The translations under genes were made by a program, and so were the position numbers. Below the pieces are notes generated by a model. That model was not told where the DNA came from, ran no database searches, and saw nothing but the letters and a program-made list of their open reading frames with translations. Shown in pieces: positions 12,102-24,600 of a DNA stretch of 64,000 nucleotides. Source of the DNA: Liopterus haemorrhoidalis (lineage: Eukaryota > Arthropoda > Insecta > Coleoptera > Dytiscidae); assembly GCA_963971575.1 (NCBI GenBank), contig OZ020624.1:12858625-12922624 (forward strand). Direction: 5' to 3'. Numbering within the stretch: the first letter of the stretch is position 1; every line of letters begins with the position of its first letter.

Positions 12102-12327
12102 GTCAGGTGACTACGAGGCATTTTCACACGTGTTTTTCTTCTGCCTGTTCTGTATAAAGTATTTAATTTGATTAATTTACCTCTCTTACCCATGACAAAT
12201 AAATGGAACTCTCAGTGATTATTACAGATTCAGCGCTATCTTTTTTCAAAAGATATAAATTGCCAAAGCGCAAAAGGAGTGGTGATCTGTAAATGGTGAA
12301 GTGGTGTCGAAGAATCAGCGGCGTACA
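12102..12327 (+). other. 5' flank and probable 5' UTR of the SIAH-like gene
   Basis: Lies between the MITE and the chosen start codon. An in-frame TGA at 12283-12285 closes the frame upstream and no earlier in-frame ATG exists. An ATG at 12293 in another frame gives a short upstream frame. No clear TATA box or initiator stands out, so the transcription start is unknown. Confidence 0.4.
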
Positions 12328-12622
12328 ATGGAAATCAGTGCGGAGATGTTGAGGAGCCTGGAGTGCGATGTGTGCTCGGAGGTGTTGTCATACGCACCTG
12401 TACGCATGACTCCCGACGGGAAGAACGTGTGCGGACGCTGTGTCTGGTGGGAAGAAGTGGATGGGGAAAGGAGATTCGCGGAACTGCCCAGGAACCATGT
12501 GTATGAGAAGATCGCCTCCCTGCACACGTTCCCTTGCCAGTATCAGAGGAAGGGCTGCCAGGAGAGTTGCACCCTCTCCACGGTCAAGATACATGAAGAC
12601 ATTTGCCCCCAGAAGCCCACAG
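12328..12622 (+). CDS. exon 1 of the SIAH-like gene: RING-like part and first finger
   Basis: Encodes residues 1-98 plus the first base of codon 99. ATG 12328 is the first in-frame Met after the upstream stop and lies 12 codons before the first metal ligand. It shows LECDVC, then NVCGRC, then FPCQYQRKGC and KIHEDIC. The 3' edge is ACAG|GTCAGT, a good donor. The classical CxGH and terminal CPxC of a full SIAH RING are missing. Codon choice is clearly more GC-rich than the surrounding repeats, as expected for a conserved exon. Confidence 0.85.
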
Positions 12623-15600
12623 GTCAGTTATAGTTCATTCCCTCTTTTTTACAACTATAAACACTAAGCATTTAGGGACAGTGGCCAATCCCTTGTTAAC
12701 TTGCTATTGTTATTAGAGTTCAGATTCAGATAATAATAATAATAATCTTTATTTTCGCAAAGATATTAAATATACAAACATAATACATTGTGTAGATGTT
12801 TTTAAATAAAGATCTGTCGGCATAGCCGATAAGAAATCCACTTTGACTTACATCAGTCAGCGTGTGGAAGGTAACAATTTTTCTGCACACATACATTTTT
12901 GTTTCGCTTTTTGTATACATATAGTTAACATAACATAATCTTTAGAAAATTGTAGAATGTGTAGAGACGATATTTGTTAAACTTGTTATATTTTGAAAAC
13001 AAAAGAGTGGAAAAATTATAAAAAAGTGAAAAAATGTGTAAAATTTTAATTATTAAATGTTTTAATTGTTAATTATATATTGCAAATATTTTAGTTAAGT
13101 CTGTATGTAGAACCCATTGTTTAGCTTTTTTATTGAAATTATTATTATTGACTTTCTATATATGTTTTTCTAACAAATAAGTTGTAAAGTTGTTATAGAT
13201 TATTGGCGCATGGTATACATAATGATGTTGGGAAATGCTCTTATTTACTTTTGCATTGGCCATTTTATTTTTATTTCTTGTGCTATAATTATGTTTCAAT
13301 TTATTAATCAAATTTTTATTTTTGTTTAAATGTTTTAACACGGTTAGTGCATATATTTGTTTGCAAGTCATAACGTTACTTAGGCTATATAGTTTTTCGG
13401 TAGAAAACAAAATCGGTTCATTGTGGAGGCTCTTCAATATTAGTTTTTGGATTATATCTATTTTTTTTATTTTGTTGTTTCTTGCCCCACCCCATCCATT
13501 TATTCCATAACTTAGAATGGATTCGACTAAGGCATAATAAAAAGTCTTTAGTTGACATACTGAGTATATTTTATTAATTTTTCTAAAAATATAAATATGT
13601 TTTCTCAATTTGCCTACTATAAAGTTCACGTGTTGATCCCATTTTAAGTGACTGTGAGTCAAAAATAACTCCTAAATATTTATACTTATTTTCTTGTTTG
13701 ATGATGATTTTATTTTTAGTATCTGTATCTTTAACAGTTAGCTCACTATAAAGCGGTAGCTTATTTTTATGAAGCGAAAAGGGCAAAAAAATGTTTTGTT
13801 AAAGTTTATGGTTAATATGTTTAATATCATCCAATCCTTCAGCGTTACTAGATCCCTTTCGGCCGTACACCTAACATTTGACCAATTTGAGCCTCTAACC
13901 GATTATTTTTATGTTTAATAAATCGTTTATGTAAATTGTGAATAATAGAGGACCCAAAATAGTCCCTTGAGGTATACCCAAGTACCATGAGGTAGTACTC
14001 ATTGTATTTTTGAATTTAACTTTTTGAGTTCTATTACATAAATAATTTTTTAAAAGTTTTAGCGCTATACCTCTGACACCATATCTTTTTAAGATAGATT
14101 GGTGTATTCCTCCATCCCTCTCCCTCACCCTTCTTCATTACTTTTTTAGTTAACTTAAATTTTTAAGACCTTTAAATTAAGTTTTTGATTAAAAACGGTT
14201 TGAATTGGATATTAATTGTTCTATTCTTAATCTTAGTAATTTTCTTGTACAGTGTGTCCGGAGACTTTCTTGGGCAATAAATGTGACTGGGTCGGACAAC
14301 TGGACGACGTCGCGGACCATTACTCGAAAAGTCATCCAGAGCTAGTGGTACAGCACCCCTACACAACCAAGCCAGATATCAAACGGAATTCTGCTGTAAA
14401 CCTGTTATTCACAGCTTTACAATTTGTCTTTCTTATACAATCTAAGCTCATCGTTAAAGAAGGAAAATTTTGGCATCGAGTGCTTCTTATTGGACCATCA
14501 CATCTGGCATCCTTGTTTAACTACACGATTACGATTAGCGGAATGAAGGGAAGTATAATTAAAACAAAACCAGTAATTCGCTGGGGAACATTCGCAAATA
14601 CAATTGAGGACAGCATTGAACACAAAATAAATAACCTGTTTTATGAAGTTGGAGATTACGATGATATAAATTTCGAACTAAGGTACGTATTTTTGTAGGT
14701 TACAAAATCTACGCCTTTTATTCAGTAGTATATCTCTAGTGATCACGTCATCCATGTTTGCTATCCATGTACCTGATTATTTTTGATCGCAGTTTATCAC
14801 CACATACCTAATTCATATAAGATATGTTTTTGTTTTTATTTAAAATATTTAACGGCACTTCAGTTACAAGAGTATTAGTGCCCAAGTCATATAGTGTTAC
14901 ATAATGTTCATAATGATACATTTATAATTGGTTATATAAATTGGTGGTTTTTGCATAATGCAAAATATTTTTTATTGTGTTATAAGAGTGTTCTGAAACT
15001 TACAGTGTTGTCTCTGCGCACTATTTTAATACACCGTAATAGGATGTGTTCCCACTGTAATTGGCGCGTTACACTGGTCACAAATTTCTTGATTTATTCT
15101 TTCGAATAGGTATTTATGGGTTAAGCGGGTGTGTCCGATCCGTAGACGAGTTATGACGATCTGGTCTTTTCTATTTCCAAAGTGTTTCCAGTTTGATGTT
15201 TCTTGTTTAATTGTTCTTAATTTGTTGTTTGTTGTAAGTGGCCAATCTGTGTACCATTTTGTAGCGAAGGCGGATTTAATATGGCTCCGGATGTCGTAGT
15301 GAGGAATTTATACGTTTAGTAGTTTGTCGGCTTCTCGCGCTGTTTGGTCAGCTTTTTGATTCCCCATTAAGCCAACATGCGAGGGAATCCACATTAAAAT
15401 GACTATTTTTTCTTGCAAGATGTTATTGATTTTGATTTGGATTTATTGAATGAGAGGGTCGGTGCTGAATGACGTTGATATTTTCTGAATACTACTTAAG
15501 GAATCTGTACACAGAGCCGCAGTAAGGGGGGGCGGTGGGGGCGACGGCCCCTAGTGCACTGAGGAAAAGGGCGCTGACGAGGTTGACTAAGGGCTAAGGG

Positions 15601-18600
15601 GCGCCATATTGCGAAGATGAGGACCTTTTTCTGTTTTGCTCATCACTTGGATTGTGGAAGGTGAGGACCTCTTTTTTTGCTCATCACTTGGATTTTAGGA
15701 GGTGAGGACCTTTTTTTTTTTGCTCATCACTTGGATTTTGGGAGGTGAGGACCTTTTTTTTGCTCATCACTTAGATTTTGGGAGGTGAGAACCTTGTTTT
15801 TGCTTATCACTTACATTTATTTGCCAAGGGCGCCAAAACGCGGTTTTGCTCCTAGCTCAAGTTTTCCTTACTGCGGCTCTGTCTGTACAGATGACATATT
15901 GCTGTGATTGATCTTGTTCAATGTGTTCAAGGTGCAAGTAGAATGCCGTAGATCTCAGCCGTGAAGTTTGGTATTAGGTCTGGAAGGCGATATTTAGTGG
16001 TCGAATCTTCTGTGAACACTGCTGCTCCGGTTTTCTCTTTTGTTGTTGATCAATCCGTATATAGGAATTTATGGTTTTTGTATTTAGTGCACATTTATCT
16101 AAACAGAACCTGATACTCCGCGGAAAGAGTATTGCTCTTGGGAAATCTAGAAAGTTCTAGGTCTGATAATGGAGAATGTAGGAGCCAAGGATGTTTTGGG
16201 CTGGTATTAGTTGATTTGTTTTCTTGCAGGGGTAAGTTAAACTGATTAGATAGAGAACTTAGTTTTAAATGAAGAGGTGTGTTTTTCTCAAAATATCAGG
16301 AATTTTCAGAAACTAGATATGTTTAATTTGTATATTACAGATATTTTAGAACATGTTCGCGTGCTAAATGGTCTCTAAAACTTTCTATGAAACGAAACTA
16401 AAGAGTCTGGAACTAAGTGCAATAAATCAGCGGGTGTGATAGATGCATTTAAGACATGTTGGTAAATGTAAAACCATTTCACAGACAAGTCAGTCATGTG
16501 TCTGTCTGAAAAGTAGAAATTGTTACCAGATAAAGATCTGGTCAATTGTTCATAAAGATGAACAATTGGATGATATTTTACCTCCTATCTAATCCTTCAA
16601 TGAATGTTAGTGGAGTTGATATTATAAAATCCTTAACATTTACGGTTGCCTGGTCATAGAGACTTTTTGTTATATATGGGGTCGATTCTTATTTGCCTAT
16701 CATCATCATCATCGCCCAGCCTCTTCTGTCAACTGCTAGAGAAAGGCTTCCCTTGATTGTTTCCATTTAATACGATCAAGTGCCTTATAGGCTGCCAGTT
16801 TCCGGCACTTCTTCTCAAATCATTTGTCCACCTAGTAGGTGGTCTGCCTCTGTTTCTGCCACTATCCCTCGTACTCCACTCTAAAATTGTCTTAGTCGGC
16901 CTACTATTTTCGAGCCTCGCTACATGACCGGGCCAGTTCTATTCCAGCCGAGCGATTCTACTGAGTACATCACAAACCCTGATTTGCTCTTTTATCCAAG
17001 TTAATTTTTAGTTATTCTTCGTGATTACTGAAACCTTCTATCATTACTGGAACATAAATGAAATGGAAGAGTAACAAATATGTGAAACCCCTAATCCAGA
17101 ATTTAAACATTATTTGGTAACTCGGAATAAATTAGATATGAGGGCCAATAATTTTCACATAAACCAGATGGCCCTAAAGTAGTTATTAAAAATTTGGAGG
17201 TAAAAAGGTCTAATAAATGCTTTATTTAAAAGGCAAGCAAATACATCTGTCAAATAATGCGACTTTTTAATAACTTAATCTAATTATAAATTAAAAATGT
17301 TTTATAAATGTTAAGAACAACTTATAGCTGCAAAACTAGTTTAATTAAAATCCATATGACACTAAGCAATAAATTGCACAATTATAAAATCAAAACCATG
17401 TATACCTACATATTATATTATAGTAAAGATTATATAAACAATAAACCATTTAAATAACAATTTGGTTCTTCTAATATCTTTTTAGTAGCTTTATAAGGTT
17501 TCTTAAGGTTTTATAATCAAAACGGCCATATATTTATGAACATTGTAAATACAGAGTCAATCAAAGACATCAATTTTGACTGAATGTATATTTTACTTAG
17601 AAAAAATAGTTTTTTTTTTGCATTTTTCTTTTATGTTATTTTTTTTATATTTTACCCTTAAATACAAACTTTTTCTATTTATTGAAATAATAGAGTTAAA
17701 ATATTTCTTTTTCTTTTTCTATAACATTTTTAATTAAATAAATAACAAAAAAATTATATTTCTTCGGCGAGTTGTATTTTTTTAATGTTTTACCTTATAT
17801 TTTCACAGAAAATCAGCCTTCGCAAGAAAATATTAGTTCAGAAGTAGCAATAAGATAAATATAAAAAAGCATATATACCATATTTTATTGTCATAGTGAT
17901 TTTATACTTCAATAAGATTTTTTATCTATATGTATGTATCACACTTTCAAAATTGATTTAACATGCAGCTACAAAAGAGCAAATCTACAAATATAACAGA
18001 TAAAAAGTTGCTATTATATAACTAATCAACAAGTTTTATAAATGTTTGATTGTACATTTTATAACTAGTTTAAGAACTTTTTCAAAAAGTGCCATCAGGT
18101 TTTTTAATCTTGCGTATGCAATATTAATATAGCCAAAAGGTTTTATAAACCTGCGCCTATTTTGGGAGTTTGTGTTTTTTTTTTGTTTCTGAATTATAAA
18201 GTTCTCAGTTGTATAATATTGCTGTAAAAATATTTATACAATTTTTATAGAGCATTTTGTGCTAGTTGGGCTGTGTTGCCAAGTGTTGTAAAAGTGTCAA
18301 ATATGCTAATGAACCCAAAATGTTATTTTTTATTCTTTTGATGAAACTTTTGTATTAAAATTAAATGGAAAAAGTATCAAGGGAAAATGAATTACCATTT
18401 GTACTGCGTTTTAACCAATCAGCGCGATTTACCGCTGGCAATCTCATCAAGATAGAAAAGGAGAGTTATTGGGGTAACTCATTAGAGAGTATGAAAAAGA
18501 ACTACTGCATTTGCCTTGTAGTGCATTCTAATGTTTGAACGGAATATGAATAACAGTGTAAAAAACCGTTCATTTTTAGAGGCGAGCGCGCGTTTGCGTC

Positions 18601-21600
18601 ACTTTTTTTACATTTGTTGCAATATGAACAGCATTATGTATTTACAGTTGGTCACATAATGCGTTTATTACTTGATGGTCGCATATAAAAACATTTTGGT
18701 ACAACTTTCTGAATTACATGGTAGTAGATCGACTTTAACAGATATTTATATTCAATTTTTAATTGCATAATGCAGGAGTTAAGCCTGGTTTATAATAACC
18801 CAATGGGTTTGACACTTCAAAACATCTGTTTGTAATAAACAGGGCAAAGAGAGTAGTGTAATTTTTATGCTTATGTATCCATAACATATCTATTATAACG
18901 CAGGCTTTAACATGTGTGACTGAACTACTTGTTTGTTGCAGTGTTAGCATGCAGAAATTGGATTGCTGCAGATGTTCTACAGCTATGACCAGTGGACCCG
19001 TCTACACAGAGGTGGAGGGAAGGTATTACTGCCCCACCTGTAAACAAGCTGAGGACAACCAACTGCCAGTTAATTGTCAGACTGATCTAAACCAGACAGA
19101 CAAATTGTAAGTATGACCAGAAGTATGATAATGTTTAGAAGACCAAAAAACTTGTCTTTTAACTATTTTTTATTTTAACAAACTAACCGTGGTTAAGAAT
19201 TTGTAAAATGTTAAACATGGACGAGTATATGTAGAACAATGTCAAAGATGGCACCATTTTAAATATTCTACCAGAAAATTCTGCTTTCGATACTTGTAGA
19301 TTTTAACAAATAATAATATGGTTCCCTTGACTAGGTGGTGCATTGTGTAGAGAAGGTAAGTTTTCTATTGTTAAACTTTCGTCACTATATGAAAGTCACG
19401 TTATTGCGTGAGGTCGCGACCGATCCTAGTGTCACTGTATAATAGGTATTTCACTCATTTTAATTATTAAATATTTGAGGCTAAGTCACATCTGAATGAC
19501 TGCACAGTTGAGTCGAAAAATATTTCTGTCAGGAAAATTTGTGTTCGGTATTTAAACGTGTGTTTCGTACGCAACCATCTTACCATGATTTAACGGCAAC
19601 TATAAATTTTAGTAAATATTGTTATTCATGCCGGTGCTTATCAGATATTGTCTAATTTGCCACAAGGCGTGGAGAACTTCGAGAGAAACAATTATCATTA
19701 TTATCTACCAGCTGACTTAGTCCACTGCTATACATAAGCCTCCCCAGGGCCGGCCAGAGGGCGGTGCGAGCGGTGCGACCGCACAAGGCCCCGCGCGACC
19801 CTAGTTTTCGATTCTTTTCATAGTTGCAGTTTACCATTATACAAAATATGAAATGATTTGGACTTATTTCTACTAAATATGTAAAATATCTTACTCCAAA
19901 ATCTTGGTCGGAAACTAGATGGGAATGTCGACTCGAAAGTTTGAAATCTGTAAAATACCAAGTATCACAATTTTCTCTTGCCTTGCAACAGCTACAGGAA
20001 CATACGAGTGACAAGAAGACGATATCGGAAATTCATTTACTTGAAAATATACTTGACTTCATTTGACTTTTTAGTGAGTTTAGTCATCTGGTTTGCTGTA
20101 GAATTAGAAATAGAACAAAAATTTAAAATACATCGTACTGGACGGAAAACAAAACAGTTTTCCTACGAAGGAACTGATGAACCAATTTCATCCGCAGAAG
20201 AACATTTCAGAATTAAATACTTCTTAATTATAATCAACAATGCAATTTTATTATTTAAAAAAAGATTCGAAATTTATCACCACCACGAAAATTTATTTGG
20301 CTTTTTGTACAATTCAGACAATATACAAAAGATGACTGAAGACGATCTGCTTAAATTTTGCAAAGATTTAAATTTGTGTTTAAAAGACGACATTGATTGT
20401 ACAGACCTTTTTTATGAAATTAAAATCTGTCGTCGGGAATTGTCGCCTAGAAATACAATTTTAAAAATTTTAGAATATATTTACAAGAACAATTTATCTG
20501 AATTGTATCCCAATTTTGTAACTGTTTTGAAAGTAATACTGACAATTCCAGTAACAGTTGCATCGGCAGAGAGATCGTTTTCAAAACTGAAAATAATAAA
20601 AAAATATTTACGATCTTGTATAAGTCAGGAGCGATTCTCTTTATTGGCAATTTTGTCAATCGAGTCCTAGTTGGCAAGAAAACTAAATTATAACGAGATA
20701 ATTAACAATTTTGCTATAAAACATGCCAGAAGGAATTAGTCATCATTATTGGTACGGCCTTCAAGGCCCTTGAAGGCCATAGCCGTCTCAATCGTCTTCC
20801 GCCATTTCTTCCGATTTTGTGTTATTTTCCTCCTGTTATGTGCACCGATAGACCGAGCATCCTATGTTACAGAATCAACTCACCTAAGCTTTGGTCTACC
20901 TAAATTCTACTACCTACTGGCTCAATGGCACAATACGAAAATCTCTTTGTACATGGTTTATTTCATTGGCTCCAGTCCATCCTAGTCGTTTGAATTAAAC
21001 TTTTTTCTTCATACCGATTAAACAGTTTGAAATTATATCCGCATCTCAATAAGGCACTTTTGCATACGGTCTAAAACGTTCTATGGGCATCTGGGTCGCG
21101 TCATGATTTCAGTACTGTTTTCAGAATGAGATTTCATAACAATAGGTTTTCTATGGGCAGTGGTCATTATGAAATAGGTATTTATAGATCTTTTTAGCTA
21201 TTTATATTATTTTGTTAAATATTAATTATAATTATTCATAAATTATTGGTGTAACTAATATGTAAAAATAATAAGTGCAATTTTGCAAAATACAAATATT
21301 TCGAATGTGTTTTTAGAAGAAGAAGGCCCCACACGAGCATCTTACACCGGGCCCCGCTTTTTCTTGGGCTGGCCCTGAGCCTCCCCATTACTTTTCTAAA
21401 CCCTTCTTTCTAGGACTAGCAATTAACAATGTCCGACAATGCTGTTAAAATCAGTCCATACAGCTAGCAGGTGGTCTACTTCCATTGCTAGGAGAACCTT
21501 GTGGTTTTTCTGATCCACCTACCACCATTCTATCTCGCAACATGTTCGACCCATTTCCATTTCTGGTTTGCTACTCGTCCTGGTATGTCACAGATACCTG

Positions 21601-24600
21601 TTTGTGTTCCAATTCTTAAATTTACTTGGCGATCAGGGATATGAATTTCCTACAACTCCCTCTCCATGCCTGTTTATGTGACACATAGTTTCTCGGACGA
21701 TCTTAATGTCAATGTGAGAGTTTCTGCCCCATATGTAACAAAATGCACACATTAATTAAACACTGTCCTGTTACATACTTCATTATTACTAATTTAAATG
21801 TATGGCGCTTCGCGCTAACCATGTTTACCGGTGTGCATTGAAGTTGCGCACTAACTGGCGAACGCTCTTGTGTGTTCAAACATGAATTTGAATATTCACT
21901 TGTATTGTGACTTCCAATGAAGAGGTCAATAAAATTATACGTGTTGTATGGTGCGTACGAAATTAATTACAAATAACCCACATACACAACAGAATTTTAA
22001 AGCCAGATGGGGAATTCACTTTTAAAATTGTGTCTAAATTTCCCTAACGCTGCTCATTCTAGACCAGTTCGTCTGTGTAGTTCGATAGTTCGGTTATCTG
22101 GACCGATGGTATTGTTATGCCCCAAGTATTTGTAATGTGCTACCTGTTCAGTGGGTTTGTTCGCTACATAATTTGAGATGTTCACTCAGTACAAAGTTGG
22201 TCCGGAACCTTGTCTTATCGGCGTTTATATTAATTTATTGTACAAGACGATAATGTAGAAAGGAGAGAAATACCACTCACAGTGATATGTACTCGCATCG
22301 ACTTAAAAGCGCGCACCCGAGAGGCTACGAGCTTGAGTCCCCTCGAACGGGCCACACTAAAAAGACTCGCTTTTAAGAGACACATTTTTTTATAACTTAT
22401 AAGGCAGGGAAAGTAGCCGTATGTCGGATAATTGCCTAATTTCGGATAGTGCTGTGTCTAAAATATTTATGTAAAGTTGTACTTAAAAACGCAACTACGC
22501 CAGCTAATAAATTCATTAAAGTTATATATGAAGTATTACAACTAGAAAAAACAGTGGATATTACTATAGGTGACATCGACTGTAACCGCAACGGTCCATA
22601 TTATTTAGGGGGCCATCGCATTCATAAATAACCTTTATTTTTTAGTAGCTTGGTCTCTTGGACAAAGTTACCTCTACAGTAAATTCTGCAGGGGGGGGGC
22701 ATAGATGAAGTTACGACTCTGTGTATATGCAGATGGTATAAATGAACTTATCTTCTTAAATTTAAATATCATATTAAAGTAAAATTACCGGTCCAATATT
22801 AATAATATTAGCATTAACATGGATACCTCGTCCAAACTTTCGGTAGCTGTTAGTAGGAAACCGATATTACTTCATAGAATTCGAATTATGACTAGAAATT
22901 TTTATATTTTCCGTCCTAATCTATATCTTCTTCTTATATATATAAAAGGCAGTGTCCTGACTGACTGACTGACTGACTCACTCATCACCGCCCAGCCCGA
23001 ACCCCTGGGCCTAGAAACTTGAAATTCGGAGAGTATATTCCCTTCATGACGCAAGCACCCACTAAGAAGGGATTTTTCGAAATTCCACTCCTAAGGGATG
23101 AAAAGGGGTGAAATGTGATTTCACGAATTCCGTAATATCTCTTAGGGCCGATGGGATATCGACTTAGTTTTTGCTTACAAGTATTACCCATACTAATGCC
23201 GAAAAACCAATTTCGGGATTTTACCCTAATCAACCCCTAAAGGGGTGAACCTACAATCGGGGTGGATTATACATCCCGTTGTATTTCCTGTGTTCGTTTA
23301 GTTGCAAGATTACTTTTTGGCACATAGGTGTCTTTTTAAAATATCTCGAAATGGTATTGACAGTTTTTTGAAATTTCACCCCTAAAGGGCGAAAAGGGGT
23401 GAATTGTGATTTTAAGGATTCTTTAATATCTCTTAGGACCAATAAGATATCGACTTGCTTTTTGCTTACAAAGATTACCCATACAAATACCAAATCACCA
23501 ATTTCAGGATTTTGTCCTAAACAACCCCTAAAGGGGTTGGTCTACAATCGGGGTGAGTTATACATTCTGTCGTATTTCCTGTGTTCGTTTAGTTGCAACA
23601 TTACTTTTTAGCACATAAGAGTCTTTTTAAAATATTTCGAAAAGTTTTGGTAGTTTTTTAAAATTTCACCCCTAAAGGGCGAAAAGGGGTGAATTGTGAT
23701 TTTAAGGATTCTTTAATATCTCTTAGAACCAATAAGATATCGACTTGCTTTTTGCTTACAAAGATTACCCATACAAATACCGAAAAATTTATTTCAGGAT
23801 TTTGTCCTAATCAACCCCTAAAGGGGTGGATCTACAATCGGGGTGAATTATACATCCCGTCGTATTTTCTGTTCATTAGTTGCAGCATTACTTTTTGGCA
23901 CATAGGTGTCTTTTTAAAATATCTTGAAATGGGTTTGACAGTTTCTTTTAAATTTCACCCCTAAGGGTTGAAAAGGGGTGAATTGTGATTTCAAGGATTC
24001 CTTAATATCTCTTAGGACCAATAATATATGGACTTTCTGTTTGCTTGCAAAGATTATCCATACAATTACCGAAAAACTTATTTCAGGAATTTGTCCTAAT
24101 CAACCCCTAAAGGGGTGGATCTACAATCGGGGTGAGTTATACATTCCGTCTTATTTCCTGTGTTCGTTTAGTTGCAACATTACTTTTTAGCACATAGGTG
24201 TCTTTTTAAAATATCTCGAAAAGGTTTTGATAGTTTTTTAAAATTTCACCCCTAAAGGGTGAAAAGGGGTGAATTGTGATTTCAAGGATTCCTTAAATCT
24301 CTTAGGGCCAATAAGATATTGACTTGCTTTTTGCTTACAAAGATTACTCATACAAATACCGAAAAATATATTTCAGGATTTTGTCCTAATCAACCCCTAA
24401 AGGATGAATCTACAAGCGGGGTGAATTATACATCCCGTCGTATTCCTTGTGTTTATTGAGATAAAAGGTTTCTTTTTGGCACATAGGCGTCTTTTTAAAA
24501 TATCTCGAAATGGTTTTGACAACTTTTTTAAATTTAACCCCTAAAGGGTGAAAAGGGGTGAAATGTGATTTCAAGGATTGTTTAATATTTTTTAACACCA

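Larger units (their letters stand above)
19745..21377 (+). mobile_element. hAT element, 1.63 kb, with broken transposase
   Basis: Inverted termini CAGGGCCGGCC...GGCTGGCCCTG are flanked by a perfect 8-bp duplication AGCCTCCC (19737-19744 and 21378-21385). It carries a transposase pseudogene on the + strand and a short RTE-like fragment (20741-20990). Its insertion splits the RTE-like remnant at 19688-22230. Confidence 0.88.
19688..22230 (-). pseudogene. RTE-like LINE remnant split by a hAT element
   Basis: On the minus strand the part right of the hAT element reads a diverged KWKWVEHVAR-like block with a GSRPP-like block. The continuation left of it ends in a tail like ATAATAATGATAATTG at 19690-19705. 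The C-terminus matches the same class as 16690-16990. Several stops and frameshifts. The part beyond about 21700 is too diverged to assign residue by residue. Confidence 0.6.
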
